Assembly (NCBI GenBank): GCA_029194535.1
Contig: JARFXR010000001.1
Location: 2,240,721-2,304,720, forward strand
Source of the DNA: Nitrospira sp.
GTDB taxonomy: Bacteria > Nitrospirota > Nitrospiria > Nitrospirales > Nitrospiraceae
Direction: 5' to 3'
Length of the DNA: 64,000 nt
Positions 17,279 to 25,162 of the stretch are shown in pieces. The translations under genes and the position numbers were made by a program. Under the pieces are notes generated by a model. That model ran no database searches, was not told the origin of the DNA, and saw only the letters and a list, made by a program, of their open reading frames with translations. Each line of letters begins with the position of its first letter. Position 1 is the stretch's first letter.

Positions 17279-18081
17279 GCGGTTTCAGATCTAGTTTCAG
17301 GTCTCGGGTTTCGGGTTGCAAGTCTCAGGTTTCGGGATTTGGGTTTCGAGTTGCGGGGATCGCAATGGCCTTGACGCTGCTCGGCCCCTTCGTGACTTGG
17401 GCAGAGCCGGTGGCGATCGACCCAAGGCTCACGCCGGAACTTGAACGGGCGATCGAGCAGTACATCCGCACACACCCTGAAGTCATCGAGCAATCTCTGC
17501 AGGCGCTGGAGACCAAGCGGGAAGCGGAGGAACGGGCGCGCCAAAAGATCGCCATCGGCCATCGCCAGAAGGATCTCCTGCATGATCCAAGTTCCCCTGT
17601 CAGCGGAAATCTTGACGGCGAAATCACCGTCGTCGAGTTCTTCGACTATCGGTGCGGATTCTGTAAACGGGCCGGCGGCGCGGTCACTGAATTACAGAAA
17701 GAAGACCCGCGCGTGCGCGTCGTCTATAAGGATTTCCCGATTCTTGGCGAGCCGTCAGAGGTTGCCGCAAAAGCGGCCTTATCCGCGCACATGCAAGGCA
17801 AACATCAAGCATTTCATGAGGCAGTCCTCGCCAGCAAGCACGAGATCACGAAGGAGGAATTGCTGCGTCTTGCCGGCGAAGTCGGTCTTGACGCGACACG
17901 GCTCGAAGCCGACATGGCCAATCCTGAATGGCAGACCGTCATCGACCGTAATCGTGCCTTGGCCAAAGACCTCGGCATCACCGGCACGCCCGGTTTCATT
18001 GTCGGCACGGAGCTGGTGCCCGGCGCGCTGGACTTAAAGGGATTGAAAGACTTGATCGCGCGGGCGGGAGAGAAGAAATGA
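17275..18081 (+). CDS. DsbA/ScsC-like thioredoxin, soluble form (copy 2)
   Basis: The protein is highly similar to the copy at 11194 from the helical arm (YIRTHPEVIEQSLQALETKR) onward. It has the active site CGFC (127-130) and cis-Pro GTPGF. The N-terminus differs: instead of the lipobox it has an Arg/Ser/Gly-rich extension encoded by short repeats (FRSSFRSRVSGCKSQVSGFG), then a hydrophobic core ending TWAEP, which looks like an ordinary cleavable signal. So copy 1 is probably lipid-anchored and copy 2 soluble. Role: disulfide exchange in exported proteins. Confidence 0.86.
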   Translation: MSGFRSSFRSRVSGCKSQVSGFGFRVAGIAMALTLLGPFVTWAEPVAIDPRLTPELERAIEQYIRTHPEVIEQSLQALETKREAEERARQKIAIGHRQKDLLHDPSSPVSGNLDGEITVVEFFDYRCGFCKRAGGAVTELQKEDPRVRVVYKDFPILGEPSEVAAKAALSAHMQGKHQAFHEAVLASKHEITKEELLRLAGEVGLDATRLEADMANPEWQTVIDRNRALAKDLGITGTPGFIVGTELVPGALDLKGLKDLIARAGEKK

Positions 18082-18091
18082 GATTGCAGCG

Positions 18092-18424
18092 CTATTCAAT
18101 GATGAGAAAGGCGCCTTCCGGGTCCGTGGCGAACTGGGTGAGGGAATGTCGACGATCCCGCAGCAACCGTTCGATATCGGACGTCGAGCAGTTGCCGCAA
18201 CGAATCCAGACGACTTTAGGGGGATGCCCGAACAGGAAACTGCGTTGATGGAAATCGGCATCCTTTGTGACAATGGCAAACCCCTGTTGCGCGGCATATT
18301 GCCACACAGCTTCGTCAGAAGCCTCTTTCAAGCCGATGTCGCGAACGTGCATGGAGTTGGGATACTCCTGTCGCAACATCGTAACGAGTCGATGGGAGAG
18401 GTTCTGGTCGAGCAGCACTTTCAC
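18092..18424 (-). CDS. DUF5615 PIN-like toxin
   Basis: The GTG start overlaps the antitoxin stop (GTGA). 110 residues. The sequence begins KVLLDQNLSHRLV, contains VRDIGLKEASDEAVWQYA and IVTKDADF: the acidic residues and order typical of the PIN-like Mut7-C/DUF5615 nuclease family. Paired with a DUF433 gene it forms a classical toxin-antitoxin module, probably an RNase held in check by its partner. A decayed second copy of its 3' half lies at 11975. Confidence 0.85.
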   Translation of the reverse strand: MKVLLDQNLSHRLVTMLRQEYPNSMHVRDIGLKEASDEAVWQYAAQQGFAIVTKDADFHQRSFLFGHPPKVVWIRCGNCSTSDIERLLRDRRHSLTQFATDPEGAFLIIE

Positions 18425-18648
18425 TGCGACGGGAGGGAGACGAGTTTGCGTTCTCGGTCAGCGGCGAACTCGAGGCAGGCTCGAATATCCTCACGAGTGA
18501 GATCGGGAAAATCTTGGAGGATGGCCTGCTCCGTCATGCCGGAGGCGAGATATTCCAGCACGTCATACACGGTAATGCGGAGCCCGCGGATACAGGGCTT
18601 CCCGCCACGCTTGGCTGGATCGATCGTGATGCGGTCTTGGTAGGCCAT
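18421..18648 (-). CDS. DUF433 antitoxin
   Basis: The ATG at 18648 starts the conserved part (DRITIDPAKRGGKPCIRGLR ITVYDVL). 75 residues. The family is a winged-helix-like DNA-binding antitoxin usually upstream of DUF5615. A further 21 codons upstream are open but not family-like. No clear purine-rich ribosome site is visible before 18648. It overlaps the toxin start by four bases, so the pair is translationally coupled and probably autoregulated. Confidence 0.85.
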   Translation of the reverse strand: MAYQDRITIDPAKRGGKPCIRGLRITVYDVLEYLASGMTEQAILQDFPDLTREDIRACLEFAADRERKLVSLPSQ

Positions 18649-18748
18649 GGAAGGGAGCCTAGCCCATGCAAGATGAAAGATCAAGCGAACGGCATTGTAA
18701 AAGTGAGTCACTTGAGAGAGTCATTTGCAATCTGGATAGAAGCTGTGC

Positions 18749-18844
18749 ACGCCGGGGTTCATCGTCGGGACGGAACTCGTGCCGGGGGCGCTCGATGTGA
18801 AGGGCTTGAAGGACCTGATTGCGCGGGCGGGAAATGGGAAGTGA
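18749..18844 (+). pseudogene. 3' remnant of DsbA-like gene
   Basis: In frame it encodes TPGFIVGTELVPGALDVKGL and KDLIARAGNGK then a stop: the last 31 residues of the DsbA-like proteins at 11194 and 17275. Nothing of the rest of the gene is present. It sits just upstream of the 215-bp inverted-repeat element and of the 19085 gene, marking a former dsbA copy. Confidence 0.8.
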
Positions 18845-18856
18845 GTGGCTTGTCGC

Positions 18857-19071
18857 TAGCCCGCATTATTCACGAGGGGTCGTGACGAAACCGCTGAGAC
18901 GCCAGGCGAGACGGGCACGCACAGCCGTGAGGAAGGGAGGCATACTTGAAACAGTATGTCGACCGACCGAGCGGCGAGCCTGCCCGCTTGGCTGCAGGAA
19001 ACCGGCCGCCAAGCTTGTCGCAGCGGCGTATCGGCGGTTGCAGTGGAAGCCTTCGTGACTAATGCGGGCTA
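18857..19071. repeat. 215-bp MITE-like element with terminal inverted repeats, copy 1
   Basis: Left end TAGCCCGCATTATTCACGA, right end the reverse complement with one mismatch. Both ends are flanked by TA (T-A at the outermost bases). The interior matches the element at 58140-58354 over much of its length (GACGAAACCGC, GACGCCA-GCGAGACGGG, GTCGCAGCGGCGTATCGGCG, TTGCAGTGGAAGC). Both copies are exactly 215 bp. No open frame is convincing. It looks like a non-autonomous transposable element, perhaps mobilised by a TA-target transposase; that last point is inference. The 19085 gene's ribosome site begins right after its end. Confidence 0.75.
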
Positions 19072-19084
19072 AGAGGAGGACACC

Positions 19085-20209
19085 ATGCGATCGATCACTA
19101 TGTTCGCAGCAACAGTTTTGCTGACCGGCAGTCTGGTAGGCGTGGCGGGGACGCCCCTGGCGTTGGCGGATGAGTCGCCCGTCTCGAGCACCCCATCCAC
19201 CGGCACTGGGGGCGAGGCCGGCACGGCGACCACTGTCCAAGAGCCAACTCCGGCGACAACGGAGCCGGAAGGGTCCGGTCCTCCATCGGAGGCCGGCGAG
19301 GTGCAGGAACGCGGTGTCTTTGGAAATGCGCTGGAGCCCAAGATCTTCATGAATCCACAGGCCACAACACCGGTGCCGGCCACGAAAATTCCTCTTCCCG
19401 GAATTACCGCACCAAAGCCCGGTACGGTCCTGCCGCCAGATCGGTATCAAGCCCCGACGCCCAATCTCACGCTCATTGCGAACGGGCTACGATTGAATCA
19501 CAAAAGTCTGACGACCTTAGTCACACTCCCGCCAAACCTACCCGTCAGCAAGCCGGTAGAGATCGGGATCATTTACAGTTCCCCGGCAGGCATTGGGCAG
19601 GCCAAACAATCGTACGCGGGCGGCACCGGAAACCAGTTTCTCTACCATGACAGGGAAGGGGACGGCAAACCTCGTGCGATGGAAATCGCCATTACCCTCA
19701 CGGAGCCGAGCGCCGGCGAGGTTGGGATCTATCGCATGAAATGGCAGGCCAATCTCGATCCACTGTATGACGTGGCTATGGGCCGTTTCGAGTTCACGCT
19801 ACTCAATTTTTGCGACAGCGCGGGTCAGACCGAGGTCCGCTTCCTATGGTCGCTGCCTGATTCTCGATCTATCTCCCAGAAGAGCTGGTCCACAGCCATT
19901 GTCCCGGACACCACACACATTCCAGAATTTCGCTGGGTGGGACTGGAAATAGGATGGTCACAGCCGTTGCACGAAGAGGTATTCAGATTTGTTGACGATG
20001 ATCCTGGGTGGGTAGACGTGTTGACCTCTCTAGAAGAAACCGTGTTCGGTTTTGGTCAGCGCCTCTCTCCCGCTGATCTCCTGAATACCCCGACCGGAGC
20101 CCGGTGGGTAACAGGAGTCATAAAGGCAGAAAATGACTCCTGCAAGGCGAAGTTCAAGTATTGGCGAGCGAAGAATTTGCTCCGATACCCCACCCTCCAG
20201 CCGCATTAG
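19085..20209 (+). CDS. Exported protein, paralogue group B, with VQERG motif
   Basis: AGAGGAGGACACC precedes the ATG. The signal peptide ends ALA, followed by ~45 residues of Ser/Thr/Pro/Glu/Gly and AGEVQERG (Arg 76). The mature part begins after a Pro-rich link with 'APTPNLTLIANGLRL', predicted beta-rich, with a conserved CDSAGQTEVRFLW and a C-terminal Cys (DSCKAKFKYW). Paralogues at 24036 and 28434 share these features. No catalytic motif is seen. Function unknown; the conserved design suggests a secreted effector or surface protein matured at the Arg. Confidence 0.78.
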   Translation: MRSITMFAATVLLTGSLVGVAGTPLALADESPVSSTPSTGTGGEAGTATTVQEPTPATTEPEGSGPPSEAGEVQERGVFGNALEPKIFMNPQATTPVPATKIPLPGITAPKPGTVLPPDRYQAPTPNLTLIANGLRLNHKSLTTLVTLPPNLPVSKPVEIGIIYSSPAGIGQAKQSYAGGTGNQFLYHDREGDGKPRAMEIAITLTEPSAGEVGIYRMKWQANLDPLYDVAMGRFEFTLLNFCDSAGQTEVRFLWSLPDSRSISQKSWSTAIVPDTTHIPEFRWVGLEIGWSQPLHEEVFRFVDDDPGWVDVLTSLEETVFGFGQRLSPADLLNTPTGARWVTGVIKAENDSCKAKFKYWRAKNLLRYPTLQPH

Positions 20210-20388
20210 CGAGAAGGAGCGCATCGCCTTCTGTGCCTTGAGGCATGCACCTCGTCTTGGAGATTGCGCGGCGGTTTTGAACCGGAAGGTTGGGCGACCG
20301 AGCCCGGATGGGGGGTAACGGTCCGTCATCTATGTGGTCTGGGCCTTGTGTCGGCTGTTGCCAGCGGTCCTATTGATGGGAGGCTCTG

Positions 20389-23300
20389 ATGCGAACGATG
20401 GCTCTGTGGTTGGGCGCCGTGCTGATGGCGTGCGGATTGGGAAGTGCTTCGGTCAGCAATGAAGGGCTGGCAAACGAACGAACTCCGGCGAGCAATGCCG
20501 CGGAGGCGGGCGAGAGTGCGGCAGGCAGGGATCCGGCTCTGCCGTCAGAGGCCGGCCGGATGCAGGAGCGAACGGTGTGGTTGACGCAGCCGGTGCACTT
20601 CACTGGCGCGCAGGGGCAGGATGTGGTCGTCGGACCAGGCAGCTATCAGGTGGGAGCCGAGAGCACAAACCGTATCAGCCTCGTACCAACCGAGGATGGC
20701 GAGTCGGTGGTGATCGATGCGGCTAATTTGACGCACCAGCAGACGATCGAGAGTCCTGTTCCCGTCATCGTCCCCGATCCGGAGCAGCCGGATGTACTGC
20801 ATCTGGCACTCCTCTTCCCGGCCGGAACTGGGTTGAACGCGATCGGAACCTATAGCGGAGTGAAGCCGCGTGCGGTGGCGAAGACCGCGATCGTCGTGCA
20901 GGCTATGCAGCTCGCGCCCACGCGGACCATGCAAATAGCGGCTACGGTGGCAGCCCCAACCGTGGTGATCTATGAAAATCCTAACTTTGGAGGTCGTAGT
21001 CAAACACTCGGTGTTGGTGGATATGTATTCGCTGAACTCAATGACCTTGCTTCCTCCATACGAGTACCAGCGGGTCTGGTCGCTGTCCTCTACGAACACG
21101 TCGATGCCGGTGGCGGCTACGGTCTGTCAGTAGACTTGCTGGAAGACCGCCCCGACCTCTCGCAGGTGAATTTTAACAATAAGCTCTCGTATATCTGTGT
21201 GTTCAGCAGTCCTGATCCTCAGGGGTTTATCTGGGCGCGAGGGAGTGTGCAAAATGGCCAATTTGTAGCCGGTCATTGGGAACGTCAACGAGCAAGCGGA
21301 ACACCTGTCAATACCGTTGCTGTGGTCGCTCCGCTGTTAGCGCCCCATCCTGCGAACGCGCCACCGGCCTCCTGTGGCGGAGGGGTCATCGTGCGGGATC
21401 ACCGAGGCCAGCCACTACCCCCCAACGATGTTGCGAACGACTCCGATGGTGATGGGCTCGGGGATCAGCTTGAGGCAGCTCTCGGAACCTGCGCATCGAG
21501 GACGAGTTCGGTCGCCGGGGTCAACTGTAATGGAATCGCCGATCCACGAGACACCGACGGCGACGGGCTGCAAGACGGCTGGGAGGTGCTGGGAAAGCGG
21601 ACGACCAACAGTCAGAACCAGCCCGTGTTTCTGGACTTGCCGAAGTGGGGCGCAGACCCTCGCCACAAGGATGTGTTCATAGAAGTGGATTTCCGCCGTC
21701 TCGACCTCGCCGAGAACCAGCAGGGGGTGGCGAGTCGGATGACCCCGGCGGCGGCCCGCCAGATGGCAGCCGTCTATGCAGATGCCGCGACCACCGACCC
21801 CACGCTGCGCGCGGCACACGCCGCGAGCATCGCCAATCCTGACGGCCTACCCGGTATCCGTCTCCATCTCGACACGGGGGTACCACCGGAGCGACCCGAG
21901 GACGCCACCATCTACGGCGATTGGGGCGGCTACAACCCGGTGGACGCGTTACCAACCGGTCCGCAGCGGCCGGAACAGGTCTGGCAGACACAAATGGATC
22001 GCTCGCGACATGGTGTGTTCCACTACGTCATGGGCTATACCACCGGAGGCGGGGCCTGTGGCAAAGGGATCGCCTGCGGATTCAACATGACATCTGTTGC
22101 CAACGCGTCGCACGAATTCGGTCATACCTTGGGTCTCGATCACAACGGCCCCTACAGCGTTGAAAATGAGCCAAATTGCAAGCCTCACTACATGAGTCTC
22201 ATGAGCTATTCCTATATGGGACTCATGCAGTTTTCCGATGGGCGGCATAAGTCCATGCAGCTCAATAACCATTCCCTGTTGGAGACCAATGCCATCAGCG
22301 CCTCCGACCAGCCTCTCCTGAATGCGCTCGCAAGCACCTTCCGGTACAAAGTGGACCCGCTGACAGGGCACGTCGATTGGAACCGAGACGGCGTGTTTTC
22401 TCCGGCGAACGTTCGGGTGCGCGCATACGCCAATTTCAATCCAGCCGGCCAATGTGAGTTTACCCGGCAGGGCGAGCAGGATTCCGGTATCCAGAGCCTG
22501 CACAGCCCCGCCGTCGTGCATTACAAAAATCAGATCTGGATGTTTGCCGTCGATCTGAACGGACGTCTCGCATACAGCTATACGTCGGCCTGGAACTGCT
22601 CGCCGAACGTCGACAATTGCCCCGTGCCAAAATTTGTGCAGCCGGGGATCCGCGATATCGGACCGATCTCCGCGATCGACGCAAAGACGTTCACGGTCAA
22701 CGGCGTCGAGATGATCATCATCGTCGGCATTCGCCCCGACGGGACGATGTTTTATACATGGGTCACCGTCAGCAGCACCGGATTGAATGTCTGGGATTCA
22801 GTCATCACGATCGACGGGTCGTCGCCGGCCGCCGGCGAGCCGTCCCTGGCAAATCCGCGAAGCAAGACGAGCCTCTCCTTGGCGTATAAAGGGACCGACA
22901 ATGTGGTTCGGACCCGGAGGTTCACGGGGAATAGCTGGTCACCCGAACAAATTGTGACGATCGGGGGTCAACCACTGGCGGTACATCCGAATACTTCACC
23001 AGCGCTGGCATTTGTCTACCTCCCTCTCGGCGTGGTAGCCGGACAGGAGCACCTCGTCGGGGCATTCACTGATCCACAAGGCTATATCCAGCTCTATACT
23101 CCTCAATTGCCCGGCCCTCGATGGGGGCGACTCCCCATTCCCTACGACCCGATGCATTCGCCTGTGGGCCGGCCGGTCATGACCTGGACGCCGGGCCCAG
23201 CGGACGGAGGCGTCATGACCACGTCGGGAGCAACGGCTGCGGGGTCGACCTTCTCTCGGGGGTTGTCGCCGGCCACCGAGTCGGCCTCCTCGCTTGCCCA

Positions 23301-23883
23301 GGCACAGGAGGACAATGCCAAGCCGCTAGCTGAGGAGGACCGGCCTCTCACCTCACTGAGCGAGCAGGGTCAAGAGCCCCAGGAAGAGACGCCCGCTGGG
23401 GAGATTCAGGAACGTGCGGTTCGGCGCAAGCTTCCCCTGGATGTGACCGGGCTGCCTTCCTTGGAAATGGCGCCCACGTCCGGAGCGGTCCTTGCTACGG
23501 GACGCTTTTACATACTGTTCCTTGAGTATCAACCGCCTCCTCCGGGCTATCCAGCAACCAACGCGATTCGGATGGCCATGTCGTATGCGGGCTCTGACGG
23601 GAAGTTGCGAATCGGTCTGAATTCCTATTTCGACAATGTGTGGGCCTACGCCTACGGCCTGTCGCTGGTGACGCCGAGCGAGGCCGCTCTTCGCGCCGCC
23701 GTGACCTACTCCATTCACAAGCCTTGGGCTGAGAACCATGTTTTCTTTCGCCCGCATGCTGATGGCATGACTGACCTGACGTACAACGACTACGATGATT
23801 GGAAAACGCTGGGATGGGGCAGTTGCGCCACGTTGGCCCCAACCCAGACGGGCACGCGCGTGAACTGTGCGCCCGCATGGTAG
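20389..23883 (+). CDS. Large secreted metzincin-like metalloprotease with beta/gamma-crystallin domain and two RG motifs
   Basis: 1164 residues, start at ATG 20389 (GGGAGGCTCTG upstream). Order: signal peptide; low-complexity; RMQERT (Arg 61); the ~100-residue prodomain-like beta domain (VHFTGAQGQDVVV..GSYQV) ending GTYSGVKPRA; a beta/gamma-crystallin-like domain (~191-274, YENPNFGGRSQTL); calcium-binding DSDGDGLGDQ/DTDGDGLQDG repeats (~351-398); a zinc protease domain with HEFGHTLGLDH (575-585) and Met-turn SLMSYSY (~603-609); a beta-propeller-like region; and a second low-complexity stretch with AGEIQERA (Arg 1009) before a 155-residue C-domain. The HExxHxxGxxH plus Met-turn defines a metzincin. 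Substrate unknown. Confidence 0.85.
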   Translation: MRTMALWLGAVLMACGLGSASVSNEGLANERTPASNAAEAGESAAGRDPALPSEAGRMQERTVWLTQPVHFTGAQGQDVVVGPGSYQVGAESTNRISLVPTEDGESVVIDAANLTHQQTIESPVPVIVPDPEQPDVLHLALLFPAGTGLNAIGTYSGVKPRAVAKTAIVVQAMQLAPTRTMQIAATVAAPTVVIYENPNFGGRSQTLGVGGYVFAELNDLASSIRVPAGLVAVLYEHVDAGGGYGLSVDLLEDRPDLSQVNFNNKLSYICVFSSPDPQGFIWARGSVQNGQFVAGHWERQRASGTPVNTVAVVAPLLAPHPANAPPASCGGGVIVRDHRGQPLPPNDVANDSDGDGLGDQLEAALGTCASRTSSVAGVNCNGIADPRDTDGDGLQDGWEVLGKRTTNSQNQPVFLDLPKWGADPRHKDVFIEVDFRRLDLAENQQGVASRMTPAAARQMAAVYADAATTDPTLRAAHAASIANPDGLPGIRLHLDTGVPPERPEDATIYGDWGGYNPVDALPTGPQRPEQVWQTQMDRSRHGVFHYVMGYTTGGGACGKGIACGFNMTSVANASHEFGHTLGLDHNGPYSVENEPNCKPHYMSLMSYSYMGLMQFSDGRHKSMQLNNHSLLETNAISASDQPLLNALASTFRYKVDPLTGHVDWNRDGVFSPANVRVRAYANFNPAGQCEFTRQGEQDSGIQSLHSPAVVHYKNQIWMFAVDLNGRLAYSYTSAWNCSPNVDNCPVPKFVQPGIRDIGPISAIDAKTFTVNGVEMIIIVGIRPDGTMFYTWVTVSSTGLNVWDSVITIDGSSPAAGEPSLANPRSKTSLSLAYKGTDNVVRTRRFTGNSWSPEQIVTIGGQPLAVHPNTSPALAFVYLPLGVVAGQEHLVGAFTDPQGYIQLYTPQLPGPRWGRLPIPYDPMHSPVGRPVMTWTPGPADGGVMTTSGATAAGSTFSRGLSPATESASSLAQAQEDNAKPLAEEDRPLTSLSEQGQEPQEETPAGEIQERAVRRKLPLDVTGLPSLEMAPTSGAVLATGRFYILFLEYQPPPPGYPATNAIRMAMSYAGSDGKLRIGLNSYFDNVWAYAYGLSLVTPSEAALRAAVTYSIHKPWAENHVFFRPHADGMTDLTYNDYDDWKTLGWGSCATLAPTQTGTRVNCAPAW

Positions 23884-24035
23884 TCCATGATCGCAACCCA
23901 GAGGGAGCGTCGGTTCCGAGAGATGGCTTTGCAAGGAACGAGAACCGATTGCATGAATCGAAGCGGTGAATCCACGTTCACGGATGTTTTTGCGTTTCGC
24001 GGCTGGATTCTTCAGAGGATGGGAAGGAGAACATC

Positions 24036-25031
24036 ATGCGATCGATCACTATCTGCATAATAACACTCGCGCTCTTGACCGCCGGTCTTGTGAGCGTGCC
24101 GCTCGTTCCACGATTGCTGGCGGATGAGCCACCGACCCAAAGTCCCTCCGCCACCGGCACCGGAAATGTGGCCGGCACAGCGCCGGGCGCGCAAGGGCCA
24201 GTATCGCCCGGTGTGGCGCCCACGACCGAAGAGTCCGCTCCGTCGGCGGAGGCCGGCGACATTCAGGAACGGGGACTACTACCATCGAAGCTGTCGCCAG
24301 GAGCAGTACAGGGAGGCACCCTCAGGCCTCTCCCGCGCTACTCTGCTCCAACGCCCAGCCTCAATTTCGTCGCCAACGCGATTCAACTATCCTTCCCTGC
24401 GACCAACACGGTCGACCTCCGGGTGCCCGCAAATCCGGCCATCACAGTTCCGGTCGAAGTCAGCGTCGCGTACAGCACCTCTGGACGGCGTCTTACCGAG
24501 ACCTACAAGCCCACGACCGGCATTCAACTTCGCTACGCGGATGACTTGAGAGACGGACTCTCCAGATTGATGCGTCTCGATATCGCTCTTCGGGAACTGA
24601 TTCCGAACGGGCAATCCTTCACGTTCAGCACTCAGTTCACCATGACACCCCTGTTCAATGTCACCATCACACCCCTCAAATTCTTCTTGTATGCCGACTG
24701 CGATGCGGTGGGAAAAAGTGACATCTATTTGAGGTGGACCTCACCGGACGATAAGGGTCACAAGTTAAAGTTCAAGCTCAAGGGCGGACAGACACGAGAA
24801 ATCGCTGAGTTCGCATGGTCTGCCCGCAATGTCGGTCTCGCAAACTTGTTCGAACCCGGCATGAGGTTCAACGAGGAAGATGTGAAACCACAATTCACTC
24901 CTGAAAAGATTGCGCTGACAAGAAAGCTGACTCCGCCCACGATCAAAGATTTCAATTATATCGTGCATGAAGATTACGACAACTTTTGTAAAGCGAGAGT
25001 CACCTACCGTATCGTCCTTACCCTGCTCTGA
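24036..25031 (+). CDS. Exported protein, paralogue group B, with IQERG motif
   Basis: GGGAAGGAGAACATC precedes the ATG. The first residues MRSIT and the leader composition match the 19085 paralogue. AGDIQERG puts Arg at 79. The mature domain starts 'SAPTPSLNFVANAIQL' and carries CDAVGKSDIYLRW and a C-terminal NFCKARVTYRI, the conserved Cys pair of group B. Predicted beta-rich, no catalytic site. Function unknown. Confidence 0.78.
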   Translation: MRSITICIITLALLTAGLVSVPLVPRLLADEPPTQSPSATGTGNVAGTAPGAQGPVSPGVAPTTEESAPSAEAGDIQERGLLPSKLSPGAVQGGTLRPLPRYSAPTPSLNFVANAIQLSFPATNTVDLRVPANPAITVPVEVSVAYSTSGRRLTETYKPTTGIQLRYADDLRDGLSRLMRLDIALRELIPNGQSFTFSTQFTMTPLFNVTITPLKFFLYADCDAVGKSDIYLRWTSPDDKGHKLKFKLKGGQTREIAEFAWSARNVGLANLFEPGMRFNEEDVKPQFTPEKIALTRKLTPPTIKDFNYIVHEDYDNFCKARVTYRIVLTLL

Positions 25032-25162
25032 GTTGTTCTCATACTGCGCAGGTAGGTGATGCGTATGGGAAAGAGAACGGATTGCGGGAACCTTGTCGAA
25101 GACAAACAACAAGGTCGGTGAAATATGTTCCGCCCGACCAAAGGTACAGAGGAGATCCTGTC

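Larger units (their letters stand above)
16573..18222 (+). repeat. 1.6-kb direct repeat, copy 2
   Basis: Counterpart of 10492-12108. It contains the peptide gene at 16943, the DsbA-like gene at 17275 and the 3' half of the intact toxin gene. The copies differ by scattered substitutions and most strongly in the first ~40 codons of the dsbA-like gene, where copy 2 is expanded by short GTTTCRGG-type repeats. Confidence 0.85.
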
